Below the pieces are notes generated by a model that saw only the letters and a list, made by a program, of their open reading frames with translations, was not told the origin of the DNA and searched no databases. Source: Streptococcus equinus (lineage in GTDB: Bacteria > Bacillota > Bacilli > Lactobacillales > Streptococcaceae). From it: a DNA stretch of 64,000 bases. Position 1 is the stretch's first letter. Each line of letters starts with the position of its first letter. The translations under genes and the position numbers were made by a program. Below, piece after piece: positions 9,074 to 18,231 of this stretch. The stretch covers positions 1,116,001 to 1,180,000 of the forward strand of contig NZ_FNKE01000001.1 of the NCBI RefSeq assembly GCF_900101445.1, read 5' to 3'.

Positions 9074-9211
9074 GTTTATACCTTTCACGAGAATTTAGTG
9101 CAACAGTATTATTATAACGCAGTTCATTTTTTAAGCCTAGCCAAAGCCTCTAAATTCTGTGGCAAAACTGTGGCAGTTTAAACAAAGGTTAAGTTCATTA
9201 GCAGATTAACT

Positions 9212-9240
9212 AAAAAGCCTAGGACTCTGTCCCAGACTTA
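9212..9240 (-). terminator. Terminator of ribU
   Basis: GTCTGGGA, loop CAGAG, TCCTAGGC with two G-U pairs, followed by TTTTT on the minus strand, just after the ribU stop. Confidence 0.8.
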
Positions 9241-9248
9241 TCATGTAT

Positions 9249-9815
9249 TTATTTGGTTAAAATCGGTTTTAGGCATGTCCATAGGATAAAGAAGGAAATA
9301 GAGAAAATCACTCCTTCAATCAAGTTAAATGGAACAACCATTGCAAAAAGGTAATTTCCTAAACCTAGAATAGCTGAAATATCAAAGTTTGCAAATTGGG
9401 CATAAAGTGGCACCGCGTAGATATAGTTTAACACCAACATAGCCACGGTCAAACCAATCGTTCCCACAACTGAAGCCAAAACAAAAGTTTTCAAACTTGG
9501 TTTTCGATTCCAGATGAAAGCCATCGCTAGCAAGAAAACTCCTAAAGCAACCACATTCATCGGCATACCAATCAAGGTAGTAATACCGCCATTGTTTAGC
9601 ATGAGTTTTAGAAGTGTTCGCAAAATCAAAATCCCAAGCGCGCTTTGCAAATCAATCATCACAAGACCAATCAAAACAGGCAGAATTGAAAAATCAAATT
9701 GCAAGAAGCTAGCTGATGGAATCAAGGGAAATTGCAAATACATCAACAAAAACGAAAGCGTCGATAAAATGGCAATATGAGCCAATTTTCGCGTATTAGT
9801 CATAGTTTCAGGCAT
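9249..9815 (-). CDS. ribU: Riboflavin ECF transporter S component
   Basis: Substrate-binding membrane subunit for riboflavin uptake through an energy-coupling factor transporter. It has 188 residues and five or six hydrophobic segments, with the family stretch LQFPLIPSASFLQFDFS near 27-43. The assignment is strengthened by the FMN riboswitch upstream. The shared EcfA/A'/T module is not here. The ATG at 9815 lies 9 bp after GGAGG, which is buried in a sequestering hairpin (9825-9848). Expression is therefore expected to fall when FMN is abundant. Confidence 0.95.
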   Translation of the reverse strand: MPETMTNTRKLAHIAILSTLSFLLMYLQFPLIPSASFLQFDFSILPVLIGLVMIDLQSALGILILRTLLKLMLNNGGITTLIGMPMNVVALGVFLLAMAFIWNRKPSLKTFVLASVVGTIGLTVAMLVLNYIYAVPLYAQFANFDISAILGLGNYLFAMVVPFNLIEGVIFSISFFILWTCLKPILTK

Positions 9816-9824
9816 AAAAAAGTT

Positions 9825-9848
9825 CCTCCAATTTTCTCAAATTGAAAG
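9825..9848 (-). promoter_or_regulatory. Shine-Dalgarno-sequestering hairpin of the ribU riboswitch
   Basis: On the minus strand CTTTCAATTT (9839-9848) pairs over ten bases with AAATTGGAGG (9825-9834), loop GAGA. The paired arm contains the whole GGAGG ribosome-binding site of ribU. Confidence 0.75.
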
Positions 9849-9898
9849 AAGGCGTTCGAGTATATCGCTGTAGCCAAAAAGCCTAAGCAAACTCTTGG

Positions 9899-10046
9899 TC
9901 TTCTCCCATCCAGACTTTACTGTCGGTTCTGGAATCTCACCAGATCAACTGCCAAGCAGCTCGCGGACTTTTATATTGCTCTCGTTCTCTTAGCAAACAA
10001 CGAGAGGCAACACCGCCGGTCGGGAATTGCACCCTGCCCTGAAGAC
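9899..10046 (-). promoter_or_regulatory. FMN riboswitch (RFN element) aptamer
   Basis: The minus strand shows the conserved RFN landmarks: GTCTTCAGGGCAGGGTG, AATTCCCGACCGGCGGT, a variable hairpin (CTCTCGTT to AACGAGAG), AGTCCGCGAGC, a TGATCTGGTGAGATTCCAG arm and GACAGTAAAGTCTGGATGGG. The closing P1 helix is GTCTTC (10041-10046) with GAAGAC (9899-9904). It controls ribU, apparently at translation. Confidence 0.97.
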
Positions 10047-10052
10047 ACCCTT

Positions 10053-10081
10053 AGAATATCAAAAAAAATCAAGCTCTGCAA
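10053..10081 (-). promoter_or_regulatory. ribU promoter
   Basis: TTGCAG (10076-10081), 17-bp spacer, TATTCT (10053-10058) on the minus strand. Transcription would begin near 10046, exactly at the 5' strand of riboswitch helix P1. Confidence 0.75.
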
Positions 10082-10145
10082 TGTTTTTGGCTGAAAAAGC
10101 TTGATTTTATGCTGATTTTCCTCACTTTTTGGACTTTTATACGTC

Positions 10146-10171
10146 AAAAGCAGTCCTAAAGGACTGCTTTT
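10146..10171. terminator. Hairpin terminator after trmL
   Basis: AAAGCAGTCC, loop TAAA, GGACTGCTTT: a 10-bp perfect stem directly after the trmL stop. The T run is short on the minus strand and better on the plus strand. Confidence 0.75.
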
Positions 10172-10174
10172 CTT

Positions 10175-10720
10175 TTATTTTAGTTTATCATGCTCGTAAG
10201 TGTGGCTGAGTTCCAAATTTGGAAATGATTGTTGGCGTAGAGCTTCATAAACAATCATGCAGACGGTATTTGACAAATTCAAGCTGCGCACGTGTTCATC
10301 GTTCATCGGAATACGAAGAGCTTTTTCTGGATTTGCTCGCATGAAGTCTTCAGGAAGTCCTTTATCTTCACGACCGAAAAGGAAATAATGATGTTTGCCA
10401 TCATTGTAGTTTTCGTCAGAATAAACTTTTTCAGCGAATTTGCTAATCAAATGAACTTGTCCATCACATTTTTCCATAAATTCATCTAAGCTATCATAAA
10501 AAGTCACATCAAGTTTATCCCAGTAATCAAGGCCAGCACGTTTCATCTTACGGTCATCAATTGGGAATCCCATTGGACGGATAATGTGTAATGGGGTGTT
10601 AGTCGCAGCACAAGTTCTGGCAATATTTCCTGTATTTTGTGGAATTTGTGGTTGAAAAAGAACGACATGATTGACGGCTTTAGTAGCTTCTTCTTGATAA
10701 TCAAGTTCTTCGATATTCAT
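10175..10720 (-). CDS. trmL: tRNA (cytidine/uridine-34-2'-O)-methyltransferase
   Basis: SPOUT-class methyltransferase (formerly CspR/YibK) that 2'-O-methylates the wobble nucleotide of tRNA-Leu species. The 181 residues show the SPOUT knot motifs [10 protein letters not shown] near 33, [12 protein letters not shown] near 122 and [16 protein letters not shown] near 145. The ATG at 10720 follows AGAGG. The frame stays open upstream to 10807 through the leader hairpins, but that part lacks family similarity and has no ribosome-binding site. The gene is transcribed alone from a strong promoter behind an unusual structured leader. Confidence 0.93.
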   Translation of the reverse strand: MNIEELDYQEEATKAVNHVVLFQPQIPQNTGNIARTCAATNTPLHIIRPMGFPIDDRKMKRAGLDYWDKLDVTFYDSLDEFMEKCDGQVHLISKFAEKVYSDENYNDGKHHYFLFGREDKGLPEDFMRANPEKALRIPMNDEHVRSLNLSNTVCMIVYEALRQQSFPNLELSHTYEHDKLK

Positions 10721-10743
10721 AACGATTCCTCTCAGTTTTTTGA

Positions 10744-10846
10744 CATAAAAATAAACCACACTGCCCGGAGTCAAGCTCAGCAAACAGCGTGGTTGGCGGC
10801 GATTCATTAACTTAAATCATAACAGGTTTGATTTAAACTAACGAAT
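10744..10846 (-). promoter_or_regulatory. Two-hairpin structured leader of trmL, possible attenuator
   Basis: Hairpin 1 pairs 10802-10819 with 10829-10846 over 18 bases (three G-U pairs, 9-base loop). Hairpin 2 pairs AACCACGCTG (10785-10794) with CAGTGTGGTT (10754-10763) around a 21-base loop and is followed by TATTTTTATG, which looks like a terminator lying before the coding start. The effector is unknown. Confidence 0.6.
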
Positions 10847-10857
10847 TCTTGTAAATT

Positions 10858-10885
10858 ATTATAACACTTTAACATGCAAAGTCAA
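10858..10885 (-). promoter_or_regulatory. trmL promoter
   Basis: TTGACT (10880-10885), 16-bp spacer, TATAAT (10858-10863) on the minus strand, giving a leader of about 130 bases. Confidence 0.8.
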
Positions 10886-10952
10886 CGTATTTAACGCGAA
10901 AATGTCACGTTTTTACAGCTTTTTTCAATGTTTTTTCGATGTAAGCCTTTTC

Positions 10953-10993
10953 TTTTAAAAAATTAAAAGAAGCCTTGATATGAAAGGCTTCTT
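10953..10993 (-). terminator. Terminator of kimA
   Basis: AAGAAGCCTT, 7-base loop, AAGGCTTCTT on the minus strand followed by TTAATTTTTT, 10 bp after the kimA stop. Confidence 0.85.
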
Positions 10994-11002
10994 AAAGATT
11001 TA

Positions 11003-12850
11003 TTATTTCTTCAAATGATATGAATAAGTTGCAATGATGATGTCTTCATACCAACGCAAACGCGCACGGATACGTAGACTCATTTGGTTGTGAAGCATAT
11101 TTTGCCAACTGTGTTTTGGAATGAATTTTGGAATAATAACTGTCATGGTGTGATTATTTTTCTTAGCTTCATGATTCATTTTTTGAACAAACATCATCGT
11201 TGGTTTCACAATATCACGGTAGTTTGATTCAATATTGACAAAGGTAACATCTGGGAAATAGTGTTTGAATTCTTCTTCAACTTCTAAGTCTTTTTCACGT
11301 GTTTCCAAAGTTGATACGTGCATGGCAACAACCGTTTGTCCAATACTTTTAGCATAGTTGATAGCACGAATACTTGCTTGTGTCATATTGCCGACCAAAA
11401 TCAAAACCGTATTACCATCATAATGGATATTCTTAACATCATCTGTCAAACGAAGTTGCATGGCAACATTCTTGTAGTGATTCTTAATAGAATGGAACAA
11501 GAACATCAAGACAAAGATGATTGGGAAGAATGGCCAGATTTCACCAATTCTAAAAATCAATAAAATCAAAATGATGAGGTAACAAATAATAGCTCCTAAG
11601 ATATTAGCCACAGAATGTTTCAAATAGCCTTGGCCAAATTTGTGTTTCCAGTGAATGACCATCCCTGTTTGTGAAAGGGCAAATGGAATAAATACCCCAA
11701 TGGTATAAAGCGGAATAAGACGCTCAGTTGAACCGTTAAAGATACAAAGAAGAGCAATTGCTCCAACTGCTAGGGTAATGATACCATTTGAATAGCCAAG
11801 ACGTGCCCCTTTTTCCATAAAGAGGTGAGGCATGTATTTGTTCTTAGCCATGTTGAAAGATAACATTGGAAAGGCAGAGAAGCCTGTATTTGCAGCAACC
11901 GCCAAGATTAAGGCTGTTGACAATTGGAAAATGTAGAACAAAGCATTTCCGATTGTGGAATCACCAAAGATACGTTGCGCAATTTGAGCCAAAATCGTTA
12001 CATGAGCTGATGGCGTAATTCCTAACCAGTAGTTTAGGAATGTAATCCCTGCAAACATAATCCCAAGAATTAGTGACATGATGGCAAGGGTACCAGCTGC
12101 ATTTTTTTCTTTTGGTTTCTTGAAAAATGGCACCGCATTTGAAATAGCTTCAACACCAGTAAGCGAAGCTGAACCGCTGGTAAAGGCTCTCAGCAAAAGA
12201 ATGATAGACACTCCTGGAACCACTTTACCAATGTGAGCTGTTGCCGTATAAGCCAACTGCCCCGTCAGAATTTGAAAGGCACCATAAGCAATCAAGAATA
12301 AAATACTTACAATGAACAAATAAACTGGAATCATCAAAGATTTTGCCGATTCGCGCAAACCACGCAAATTCATAAACATCAAAGCCAAAACCAGAACAAT
12401 CGAAATTTCTAAATTAAATTCCTTAATGGCTGGAAAAGCTGATGTAATAGCATCGGCACCAGATGAAACCGAAACAGCTACTGTCAACATATAGTCAACC
12501 AACAAGCTACCACCTGCAATTAATCCCATACTTGGTGATAAATTTTCCGTAGATACCATGTAGGCACCGCCACCTTTAGGGTAAGCATGGATAACTTGTT
12601 GATAAGAAATCGTTAGGCTTGCTAACAATACCAAAACCAAAAGTCCAATTGGTAAAGACCACCAAATTGCCGCCGCAGAAATAGTTGTCAAAACTAAGAT
12701 AACTTGTTCTGGACCATAAGCAATTGATGAAAGGGCATCGCTGGACAGCATCGCCAAGGCTTGTGATTTGGATAGCAGATGATCCTCGTCAGTCTCGCCA
12801 GCTGATTCCAGGGGATTACCAATAAAAACATTTCGTAACTTTTCAAGCAT
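11003..12850 (-). CDS. kimA: KimA-type potassium importer (APC superfamily)
   Basis: High-affinity potassium uptake permease of the KUP/KimA branch of the APC superfamily. The 615 residues comprise an APC core of about 12 membrane helices (to about 455) and a cytosolic C-terminal domain of about 150 residues. The N-terminal stretch LSSDALSSIAYGPEQ and the YPKGGGAYMVS loop are family landmarks. KimA homologues are inhibited by c-di-AMP. The gene is divergent from trkA-trkH, supporting a potassium role. No ydaO-type riboswitch is seen in its 5' region. Older databases would call it an amino-acid permease; that remains the alternative. Confidence 0.82.
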   Translation of the reverse strand: MLEKLRNVFIGNPLESAGETDEDHLLSKSQALAMLSSDALSSIAYGPEQVILVLTTISAAAIWWSLPIGLLVLVLLASLTISYQQVIHAYPKGGGAYMVSTENLSPSMGLIAGGSLLVDYMLTVAVSVSSGADAITSAFPAIKEFNLEISIVLVLALMFMNLRGLRESAKSLMIPVYLFIVSILFLIAYGAFQILTGQLAYTATAHIGKVVPGVSIILLLRAFTSGSASLTGVEAISNAVPFFKKPKEKNAAGTLAIMSLILGIMFAGITFLNYWLGITPSAHVTILAQIAQRIFGDSTIGNALFYIFQLSTALILAVAANTGFSAFPMLSFNMAKNKYMPHLFMEKGARLGYSNGIITLAVGAIALLCIFNGSTERLIPLYTIGVFIPFALSQTGMVIHWKHKFGQGYLKHSVANILGAIICYLIILILLIFRIGEIWPFFPIIFVLMFLFHSIKNHYKNVAMQLRLTDDVKNIHYDGNTVLILVGNMTQASIRAINYAKSIGQTVVAMHVSTLETREKDLEVEEEFKHYFPDVTFVNIESNYRDIVKPTMMFVQKMNHEAKKNNHTMTVIIPKFIPKHSWQNMLHNQMSLRIRARLRWYEDIIIATYSYHLKK

Positions 12851-12882
12851 TGAAATTTCTCCCTAAAATTAGATAACGACTC

Positions 12883-12911
12883 ATTATAGTTCTCTCACTG
12901 ACATTTCGCAA
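12883..12911 (-). promoter_or_regulatory. kimA promoter
   Basis: TTGCGA (12906-12911), 17-bp spacer, TATAAT (12883-12888) on the minus strand, about 33 bp before the start codon. The short leader leaves no room for a riboswitch. Confidence 0.75.
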
Positions 12912-12978
12912 GCGTTTTGATGATTTGTAACCTAATTTTAACAATCATTGTTAGCTTTGATAAATCAAGCTTAATCCC

Positions 12979-13007
12979 TTGTCAACCGTTGGAATGGCTA
13001 GTATTTT
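12979..13007 (+). promoter_or_regulatory. Probable trkA promoter
   Basis: TTGTCA (12979-12984), 17-bp spacer, TATTTT (13002-13007), about 45 bp upstream of the trkA ATG. CGGAGG precedes the start. Confidence 0.55.
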
Positions 13008-13053
13008 TAGGAAAAATAGAGTAATATAGATACGATATATTTCGGAGGTTAAA

Positions 13054-14403
13054 ATGAAAATAATTGTTGTCGGCGGAGGTAAGGTCGGTACCGCACTTTG
13101 TCGCTCACTTGTTGAAGAAAAACACAATGTCGTCTTAATTGAAGAAAAAGAAGCTGTTTTAAAAAACATTACCAAACGTCACGATATTATGGGAATCGTT
13201 GGTAATGGGGCTAACTTTAAAATTCTTGAGCAGGCTGATGTTGCTAACTGTGATATCTTCATTGCTCTGACTGATAAAGACGAAGTTAATATGATTTCAG
13301 CCGTTCTTGCCAAACAAATGGGCGCTAAAGAAACGGTTGTCCGTGTTCGTAATCCAGAATACTCAAATGCTTATTTCAAAGATAAGAATTTCCTTGGCTT
13401 TTCTTTGGTTGTCAACCCAGAGCTGTTAACAGCACGTTATATCGCTAACACCGTTGACTTTCCAAACGCCCTTTCTGTTGAACACTTTGTCAATGGTCGT
13501 GTTATGCTGATGGAATTTGTGATTTCTGATGGCAGCAAGCTTTGCCACATGAGTCTAAGTCAATTCCGTAAAAAATTCGGTAACTTAGTGATATGTGCTA
13601 TCGAGCGTCGTGGAAAATTAATCATACCTGACGGTGATGCAACGCTACAAACAGCTGATAAGATTTTCGTTACAGGAAATCGTATTGACATGATTCTTTT
13701 CCACAATTCTGTAAAAACCAAATCTATCAAGAACATGATGATTATCGGTGCTGGACGCATTGCTTACTACTTGCTCAACATTCTTAAGAACACTAAGATG
13801 AATCTTAAGGTCATTGAAAATAATCCTGAGCAAGCTCAAATGTTCAGCCAAGAATTTCCAAATGTCCATGTCGTCCAAGGTGATGGTACGGCTAAAAGTG
13901 TGCTTTTGGAAGAATGTGTGGAAAACTTTGATGCAGTCGCAACACTAACAGGGGTGGATGAAGAAAACATCATCACTTCTATGTTCCTTGAAACACTTGG
14001 TGTGCGAAAAAATATCACCAAAGTTAACCGTACTAGCTTGCTTGAGATTATCGATACTAGTCAATTTTCAAGTATTGTCACACCAAAAAGTATTGCGGTT
14101 GATAGCATGATGCACTTCATTCGTGGTCGTGTAAACGCCCAAGACTCAAACCTTGATGCCATGCACCATGTTGCTAACGGTCGTATCGAGACCTTGCAAT
14201 TTGAAATTCGTGAAAACAATAAAATGGCAGGTAAGAGTCTGTCATCACTAAAATTCAAGGAAAATATTCTTATCGCTGCGATTATCCGCAAAGGCAAAAC
14301 CATTTACCCAACTGGTGAGGATGTCTTTGAAGTTGGTGATAAGATTGTCGTTGTAACCTTCTTGAAAAACATCACGCGCATCTACGATTTGTTAGCGAGG
14401 TAA
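13054..14403 (+). CDS. trkA: Trk potassium uptake regulatory subunit TrkA, two RCK domains
   Basis: Peripheral NAD-binding regulator of the TrkH potassium channel-transporter. Of 449 residues, two tandem RCK_N/RCK_C units are visible: the first Rossmann motif IIVVGGGKVGTAL at residues 3-15 and the second MIIGAGRIAYYLL near 230. The two-unit length distinguishes it from the single-unit KtrA at 47118. RCK_C domains of related proteins bind c-di-AMP. It is followed after 3 bp by trkH, so the two subunits are made together. Confidence 0.93.
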   Translation: MKIIVVGGGKVGTALCRSLVEEKHNVVLIEEKEAVLKNITKRHDIMGIVGNGANFKILEQADVANCDIFIALTDKDEVNMISAVLAKQMGAKETVVRVRNPEYSNAYFKDKNFLGFSLVVNPELLTARYIANTVDFPNALSVEHFVNGRVMLMEFVISDGSKLCHMSLSQFRKKFGNLVICAIERRGKLIIPDGDATLQTADKIFVTGNRIDMILFHNSVKTKSIKNMMIIGAGRIAYYLLNILKNTKMNLKVIENNPEQAQMFSQEFPNVHVVQGDGTAKSVLLEECVENFDAVATLTGVDEENIITSMFLETLGVRKNITKVNRTSLLEIIDTSQFSSIVTPKSIAVDSMMHFIRGRVNAQDSNLDAMHHVANGRIETLQFEIRENNKMAGKSLSSLKFKENILIAAIIRKGKTIYPTGEDVFEVGDKIVVVTFLKNITRIYDLLAR

Positions 14404-14406
14404 GTT

Positions 14407-15846
14407 ATGAATAAAAGTATGGTTCGTTACCTCCTTTCAAAATTACTCTTAATCGAAGCTTCTTTGATGTTGGTGCCTGTGATTGTGGCTTTCATTTATC
14501 ATGAAGACATGCGCGTGATTAACAGTCTGGTCATCACAATTGGAATGCTTGTCATCATTGGACTTCTTGGAGTTGCTTTCAAGCCAAAGAATTACCATGT
14601 CTACACCAAAGAGGGACTCTTAATCGTTGCTCTATGTTGGATACTATGGTCATTCTTTGGAGCGCTGCCCTTTGTACTTTCAGGACAAATTCCAAGTATC
14701 ATTGACGCTTTCTTTGAAATGGTTTCTGGATTTACCACAACCGGTGCCACTATCTTACCTGATGTTGCGGTGCTATCACACTCTCTCCTCTTCTGGCGAA
14801 GTTTCGCCCACCTTATCGGTGGTATGGGAGTGCTGGTGTTTGCGCTAGCCATTATGGAAAATAGTAAAAATAGTCACTTGGAAGTCATGCGTGCTGAGGT
14901 GCCTGGGCCTGTTTTTGGTAAAGTGGTTTCTAAACTGAAAGAAACAGCGCAAATCCTTTATGTCATTTACCTCAGCATGTTTGCCATTTTGATGGTTATT
15001 TTGATGGTAGCTGGCATGCCTGCCTTTGACAGTGTCATCACAGCAATGGGGTGTGCTGGTACTGGTGGATTTGGGGTTTACAATGATTCAATTGCCCATT
15101 ACAACAGTTCACTAATCACAAATATTGTCTCAATCGCCGTACTTCTTTTTGGTATTAACTTTAACTTGTACTACTTCTTATTGCTTCGTAAGTTTAAAGC
15201 ATTCTTTAAAGATGAGGAGTTAAGAACTTATATTGGGATTGTTGTGATTGCGACAGCTCTAATCTGGTTGAATGTCAGTGGCCTTTACCCAAGCGCTGGT
15301 AAGGCTTTGGAAAATTCATTATTTGAAGTGGCTAACGTCATGACAACAACAGGATTTGGAGTAACTGATTTGACCGTTTGGCCTTTATTTGCTCAGGTTA
15401 TTCTGCTCTTTCTCATGTTTGTCGGAGGATCTGCTGGATCAACTGCAGGTGGTATTAAGGTCATGCGTGCACTGATTCTAACGAAAATCGCAAGAAATCA
15501 AGTGCTCTCAACTCTTTATCCAAACCGTATCATGACTATTCACATCAACGAACAACCTCTTGATAAGGAAATTCAGCATGGTGTTCTTAAGTATTTGACA
15601 CTTTATATTTTCTTACTTCTAGGATTGACTTTGATGTTATCCCTTGATAATAATAACTTTATGGTTGTTGTCAGCGCAGCAACATCAACCTTTAACAACA
15701 TCGGACCAATGCTTGGCACAAGCCAAACTTTTGCCATCTTTAGTCCATTTTCAAAATTACTCATGTCATTTGCCATGATTGCAGGACGCTTGGAAATTTA
15801 CCCAATGCTACTCCTCTTCATCCCAAAAACATGGTCTAAATATTAA
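14407..15846 (+). CDS. trkH: Trk potassium uptake membrane subunit TrkH
   Basis: Potassium-translocating membrane protein, 479 residues with four membrane-pore-membrane repeats. The selectivity-filter loops are VSGFTTTGATIL, AMGCAGTGGFGVYN, VMTTTGFGVTD and ATSTFNNIGPML, each with the filter glycine. It forms one operon with trkA and is the second of three potassium systems in the window. It ends at a bidirectional terminator shared with yidD. Confidence 0.94.
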   Translation: MNKSMVRYLLSKLLLIEASLMLVPVIVAFIYHEDMRVINSLVITIGMLVIIGLLGVAFKPKNYHVYTKEGLLIVALCWILWSFFGALPFVLSGQIPSIIDAFFEMVSGFTTTGATILPDVAVLSHSLLFWRSFAHLIGGMGVLVFALAIMENSKNSHLEVMRAEVPGPVFGKVVSKLKETAQILYVIYLSMFAILMVILMVAGMPAFDSVITAMGCAGTGGFGVYNDSIAHYNSSLITNIVSIAVLLFGINFNLYYFLLLRKFKAFFKDEELRTYIGIVVIATALIWLNVSGLYPSAGKALENSLFEVANVMTTTGFGVTDLTVWPLFAQVILLFLMFVGGSAGSTAGGIKVMRALILTKIARNQVLSTLYPNRIMTIHINEQPLDKEIQHGVLKYLTLYIFLLLGLTLMLSLDNNNFMVVVSAATSTFNNIGPMLGTSQTFAIFSPFSKLLMSFAMIAGRLEIYPMLLLFIPKTWSKY

Positions 15847-15852
15847 CACACA

Positions 15853-15881
15853 AAAAGAGGAAAGCTCAGCTTTCCTCTTTC
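15853..15881. terminator. Bidirectional terminator between trkH and yidD
   Basis: AAAGAGGAAAGC, loop TCA, GCTTTCCTCTTT: 12-bp perfect stem with flanking A and T runs. It overlaps the last codons of yidD. Confidence 0.9.
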
Positions 15882-16129
15882 TTTTTGCGATAATCTTTAT
15901 TGCGCTTCAAAGTAAAATAGTCTGGCACTGGATCGTCCCCACCTTCTACAAAGGGATGGCAACGCAAAATCCTTGCCATTCCCATAATGACCCCCTTTAA
16001 CCCATGCTTTTCAATCGCTTCAATCATGTAATTCGAACAGCTTGGTCGATAGCGACATGATGGAGGGGTCATGGGGGAAATTCGTTTTTGATACCATTTA
16101 ACAAGCGCAATAAGTAGTTTTTTTATCAT
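15866..16129 (-). CDS. yidD: Membrane protein insertion efficiency factor YidD
   Basis: Small 87-residue peripheral membrane protein that assists YidC-dependent insertion. The conserved signature [17 protein letters not shown], with its two cysteines, is near residues 22-38, preceded by a basic amphipathic helix (YQKRISPMT). It overlaps the rluB stop by 4 bases and is the last gene of the murI-to-yidD operon. The Lys/Glu-rich C-terminus is partly encoded by the terminator. Confidence 0.93.
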   Translation of the reverse strand: MIKKLLIALVKWYQKRISPMTPPSCRYRPSCSNYMIEAIEKHGLKGVIMGMARILRCHPFVEGGDDPVPDYFTLKRNKDYRKKKEES

Positions 16130-16851
16130 TTTTGTTTGTTAACAGCCAAATTATGCAATTGGCTAATTTCTTTTTTGCTCAAACGACGTGATTCACCTGG
16201 GCGAAGTCCTGATAAATCCAAAGTACCAAAGTTCGTACGAGACAATTTATCCACCAAAAGTCCAACTGATTCGAACATTTTCTTAACTTGGTGGTTACGT
16301 CCTTCATGGATAGTCAATTCAACCACTGAACGATTTTTCTCAGGATCTACCTTAATGATATTGTAGCGAGCTGGTTTTGTCTTTTTACCATCGATAACAA
16401 CACCACGTGTCAATGGGCGAAGATTTTCTTTTGTCGCAAGTCCTTTAACACGAGCTAAGTAGACTTTATCAATTTCATTACGCGGGTGAATCATTTCATC
16501 TGTGAAATCACCATCATTTGTCAAAATCAAAAGTCCAGTGGTATCCCAGTCCAAACGTCCAACAGGGTAGATACGTTCTGTAACATTTGGTAGCAAGTCA
16601 ACAACCGTTTTACGGCCTTTGTCATCTGATACACTTGAAATCACACCACGAGGTTTATTAAGAAGGTAGTAAACTTTTTCTTCGTTATAGATTGGTGTTC
16701 CTTCAACTTCAACAACATCACCAGCTTTAACCGTTGTAGCTAGTTCTGTGACAACTTTACCGTTGATGGTTACCAAACCTCTTTTAATCAAGTCTTCAGC
16801 TTTACGACGGCTGGCAATTCCCGCATGGGCAATGTATTTATTAATTCTCAT
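16126..16851 (-). CDS. rluB: Ribosomal large-subunit pseudouridine synthase B
   Basis: Forms pseudouridine at a position in 23S rRNA (2605 in E. coli numbering). Of 241 residues, 1-60 form an S4 RNA-binding domain and 61-240 the RsuA-type synthase domain. The catalytic aspartate is Asp101 in [11 protein letters not shown]. RsuA or RluE/F relatives are alternatives, but the position next to scpB is typical of RluB. Part of the scp operon; starts 30 bp after scpB. Confidence 0.92.
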   Translation of the reverse strand: MRINKYIAHAGIASRRKAEDLIKRGLVTINGKVVTELATTVKAGDVVEVEGTPIYNEEKVYYLLNKPRGVISSVSDDKGRKTVVDLLPNVTERIYPVGRLDWDTTGLLILTNDGDFTDEMIHPRNEIDKVYLARVKGLATKENLRPLTRGVVIDGKKTKPARYNIIKVDPEKNRSVVELTIHEGRNHQVKKMFESVGLLVDKLSRTNFGTLDLSGLRPGESRRLSKKEISQLHNLAVNKQK

Positions 16852-16881
16852 ATTCTTTCCTTTAACTGCTTTTTAGCTATT

Positions 16882-17478
16882 TTACATCATTTCGTCAGTT
16901 TTAGCGAGTTCTGTTTCTTCTTGGGCTAATTCTGGCTCTTCAAAAAGTGTCATTTCTTCATCAACCACTTCGATATTTGACACGTCGATCAGCTCACTTA
17001 GATCATTAATTCCCATAAAATCTAGGAAATAATCTGTTGTCGCATAAAGATTTGGTCGCCCAATCACTTCTTTTTTACCAGCTTCGCAAATTAAACCTAA
17101 AGCCATTAATTTGCTGATAGCACTGCTAGAATTCACACCACGAATATCATCAACTTCAATACGTGTTATCGGTTGTTTGTAAGCAATAATGGATAAAACT
17201 TCCAAACTTGCACGTGATAAACTTTGATTAACTGGCGCTTTTGCAAAATCACGAAGTAAATCAGCAAAAATCTCTTTAGTCACGATTTTATAACAACCTG
17301 CTGTCTCAATCAAACAAAGACTTGATGACTCGTCAGCTTCGTATTTCTGTGCTAATTTTTCCAGTTGTTGTTGGAGCGCCGTTGGTGTTAAATTAACCAT
17401 ACTAGCCAAATGACGTAAGCTCAAGCCTTCTTCACCTGCTACAAAAAGAAGGGCTTCAATCTGAGCTAAATAGTTCAT
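16882..17478 (-). CDS. scpB: Segregation and condensation protein B
   Basis: Kleisin-associated subunit of the SMC condensin complex, acting in chromosome compaction and segregation. The 198-residue protein has two winged-helix domains, with the conserved [14 protein letters not shown] near residues 6-19 and [18 protein letters not shown] near 100. The ATG at 17478 follows AAAGGAAG; a further upstream start is unlikely. It follows scpA with a 48-bp gap. The acidic C-terminal tail is usual in streptococci. Confidence 0.95.
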   Translation of the reverse strand: MNYLAQIEALLFVAGEEGLSLRHLASMVNLTPTALQQQLEKLAQKYEADESSSLCLIETAGCYKIVTKEIFADLLRDFAKAPVNQSLSRASLEVLSIIAYKQPITRIEVDDIRGVNSSSAISKLMALGLICEAGKKEVIGRPNLYATTDYFLDFMGINDLSELIDVSNIEVVDEEMTLFEEPELAQEETELAKTDEMM

Positions 17479-17526
17479 ATAACTTCCTTTCTTAAGTTTG
17501 TTTACCAAGGGTTATCGTTTTTTCAC

Positions 17527-18231
17527 TCAACTAACACTTCGTAAAACAATATCTCCAAAGTTTTCCTCTTGTTCTACTTCCACCTCATGGACTTTAATCA
17601 ATTCTAAAGTCGCTAAAAATAGGGTAATCATTTCTGGAATAGATTGACATTCTTTGAAAACCTTGTTCAAAACAAGTTTTTTAGACTGACTGAGACGTTC
17701 TGAAATAACTGTCATCATGTCCTCAATGCGATAATCATCACGCTCAACAACCGTATGACTATTTTTCAATTCTCTTTGCTTTTCAGCCATAACATGTGAA
17801 AATGACAAGAAAAGATCCATAATCGTCTTGTCGTGAGCCAGAACCGCATCTTCAAAAATTAATTCTTGTTTTGGTTTTGAGTAAAATTTAGCACGTTCAT
17901 CGTGCTGAGCTGACATTTCCTCACTAATCGCCTTGAAACGACGATATTCTTCGATTTGTGTCAACAATTCTTGTTCAGGGTCATCTTCTTCTGGCTCTGC
18001 TTCAACAATTTTTGGAAGTAGCTTACGGCTTTTAATCAACATGAGCTGACTGGCCATAACCATATATTCACCAGCCACTTCTAATTTCATGGCTTGCAAG
18101 GTTGAGATATAAGCCAAATACTGCTCGATAACTTCCACGATTGGAACATCGTAAATATCCATCTGATATTTAGAGACCAAGTGCAAAAGCAAATCCAGAG
18201 GCCCTTCAAAATCTTTTAATTTAATATCCAT
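17527..18231 (-). CDS. scpA: Segregation and condensation protein A (kleisin)
   Basis: Kleisin that bridges the SMC heads with ScpB. It is 234 residues long with the N-terminal signature [12 protein letters not shown] at 8-19 and the C-terminal winged-helix region. Its start codon overlaps the stop of the xerD-like gene by one base, giving tight coupling. The xerD-like/scpA/scpB order is conserved in streptococci. Confidence 0.95.
   Translation of the reverse strand: MDIKLKDFEGPLDLLLHLVSKYQMDIYDVPIVEVIEQYLAYISTLQAMKLEVAGEYMVMASQLMLIKSRKLLPKIVEAEPEEDDPEQELLTQIEEYRRFKAISEEMSAQHDERAKFYSKPKQELIFEDAVLAHDKTIMDLFLSFSHVMAEKQRELKNSHTVVERDDYRIEDMMTVISERLSQSKKLVLNKVFKECQSIPEMITLFLATLELIKVHEVEVEQEENFGDIVLRSVS

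Noticed and set aside
10721-10807. N-terminal extension of TrmL to 10807
   Set aside because: It would be encoded by the leader hairpins, has no ribosome-binding site, and the family begins at the ATG at 10720.
10721-10860. T-box leader before trmL
   Set aside because: The antiterminator sequence AGGGTGGNACCGCG and the specifier loop are absent.
12906-12919. cre-like sequence near the kimA -35
   Set aside because: Three mismatches to the consensus, including both outer positions.
12883-13053. Possible c-di-AMP (ydaO) riboswitch before kimA or trkA
   Set aside because: Both leaders are only about 30-45 bases and show none of the conserved riboswitch sequence.
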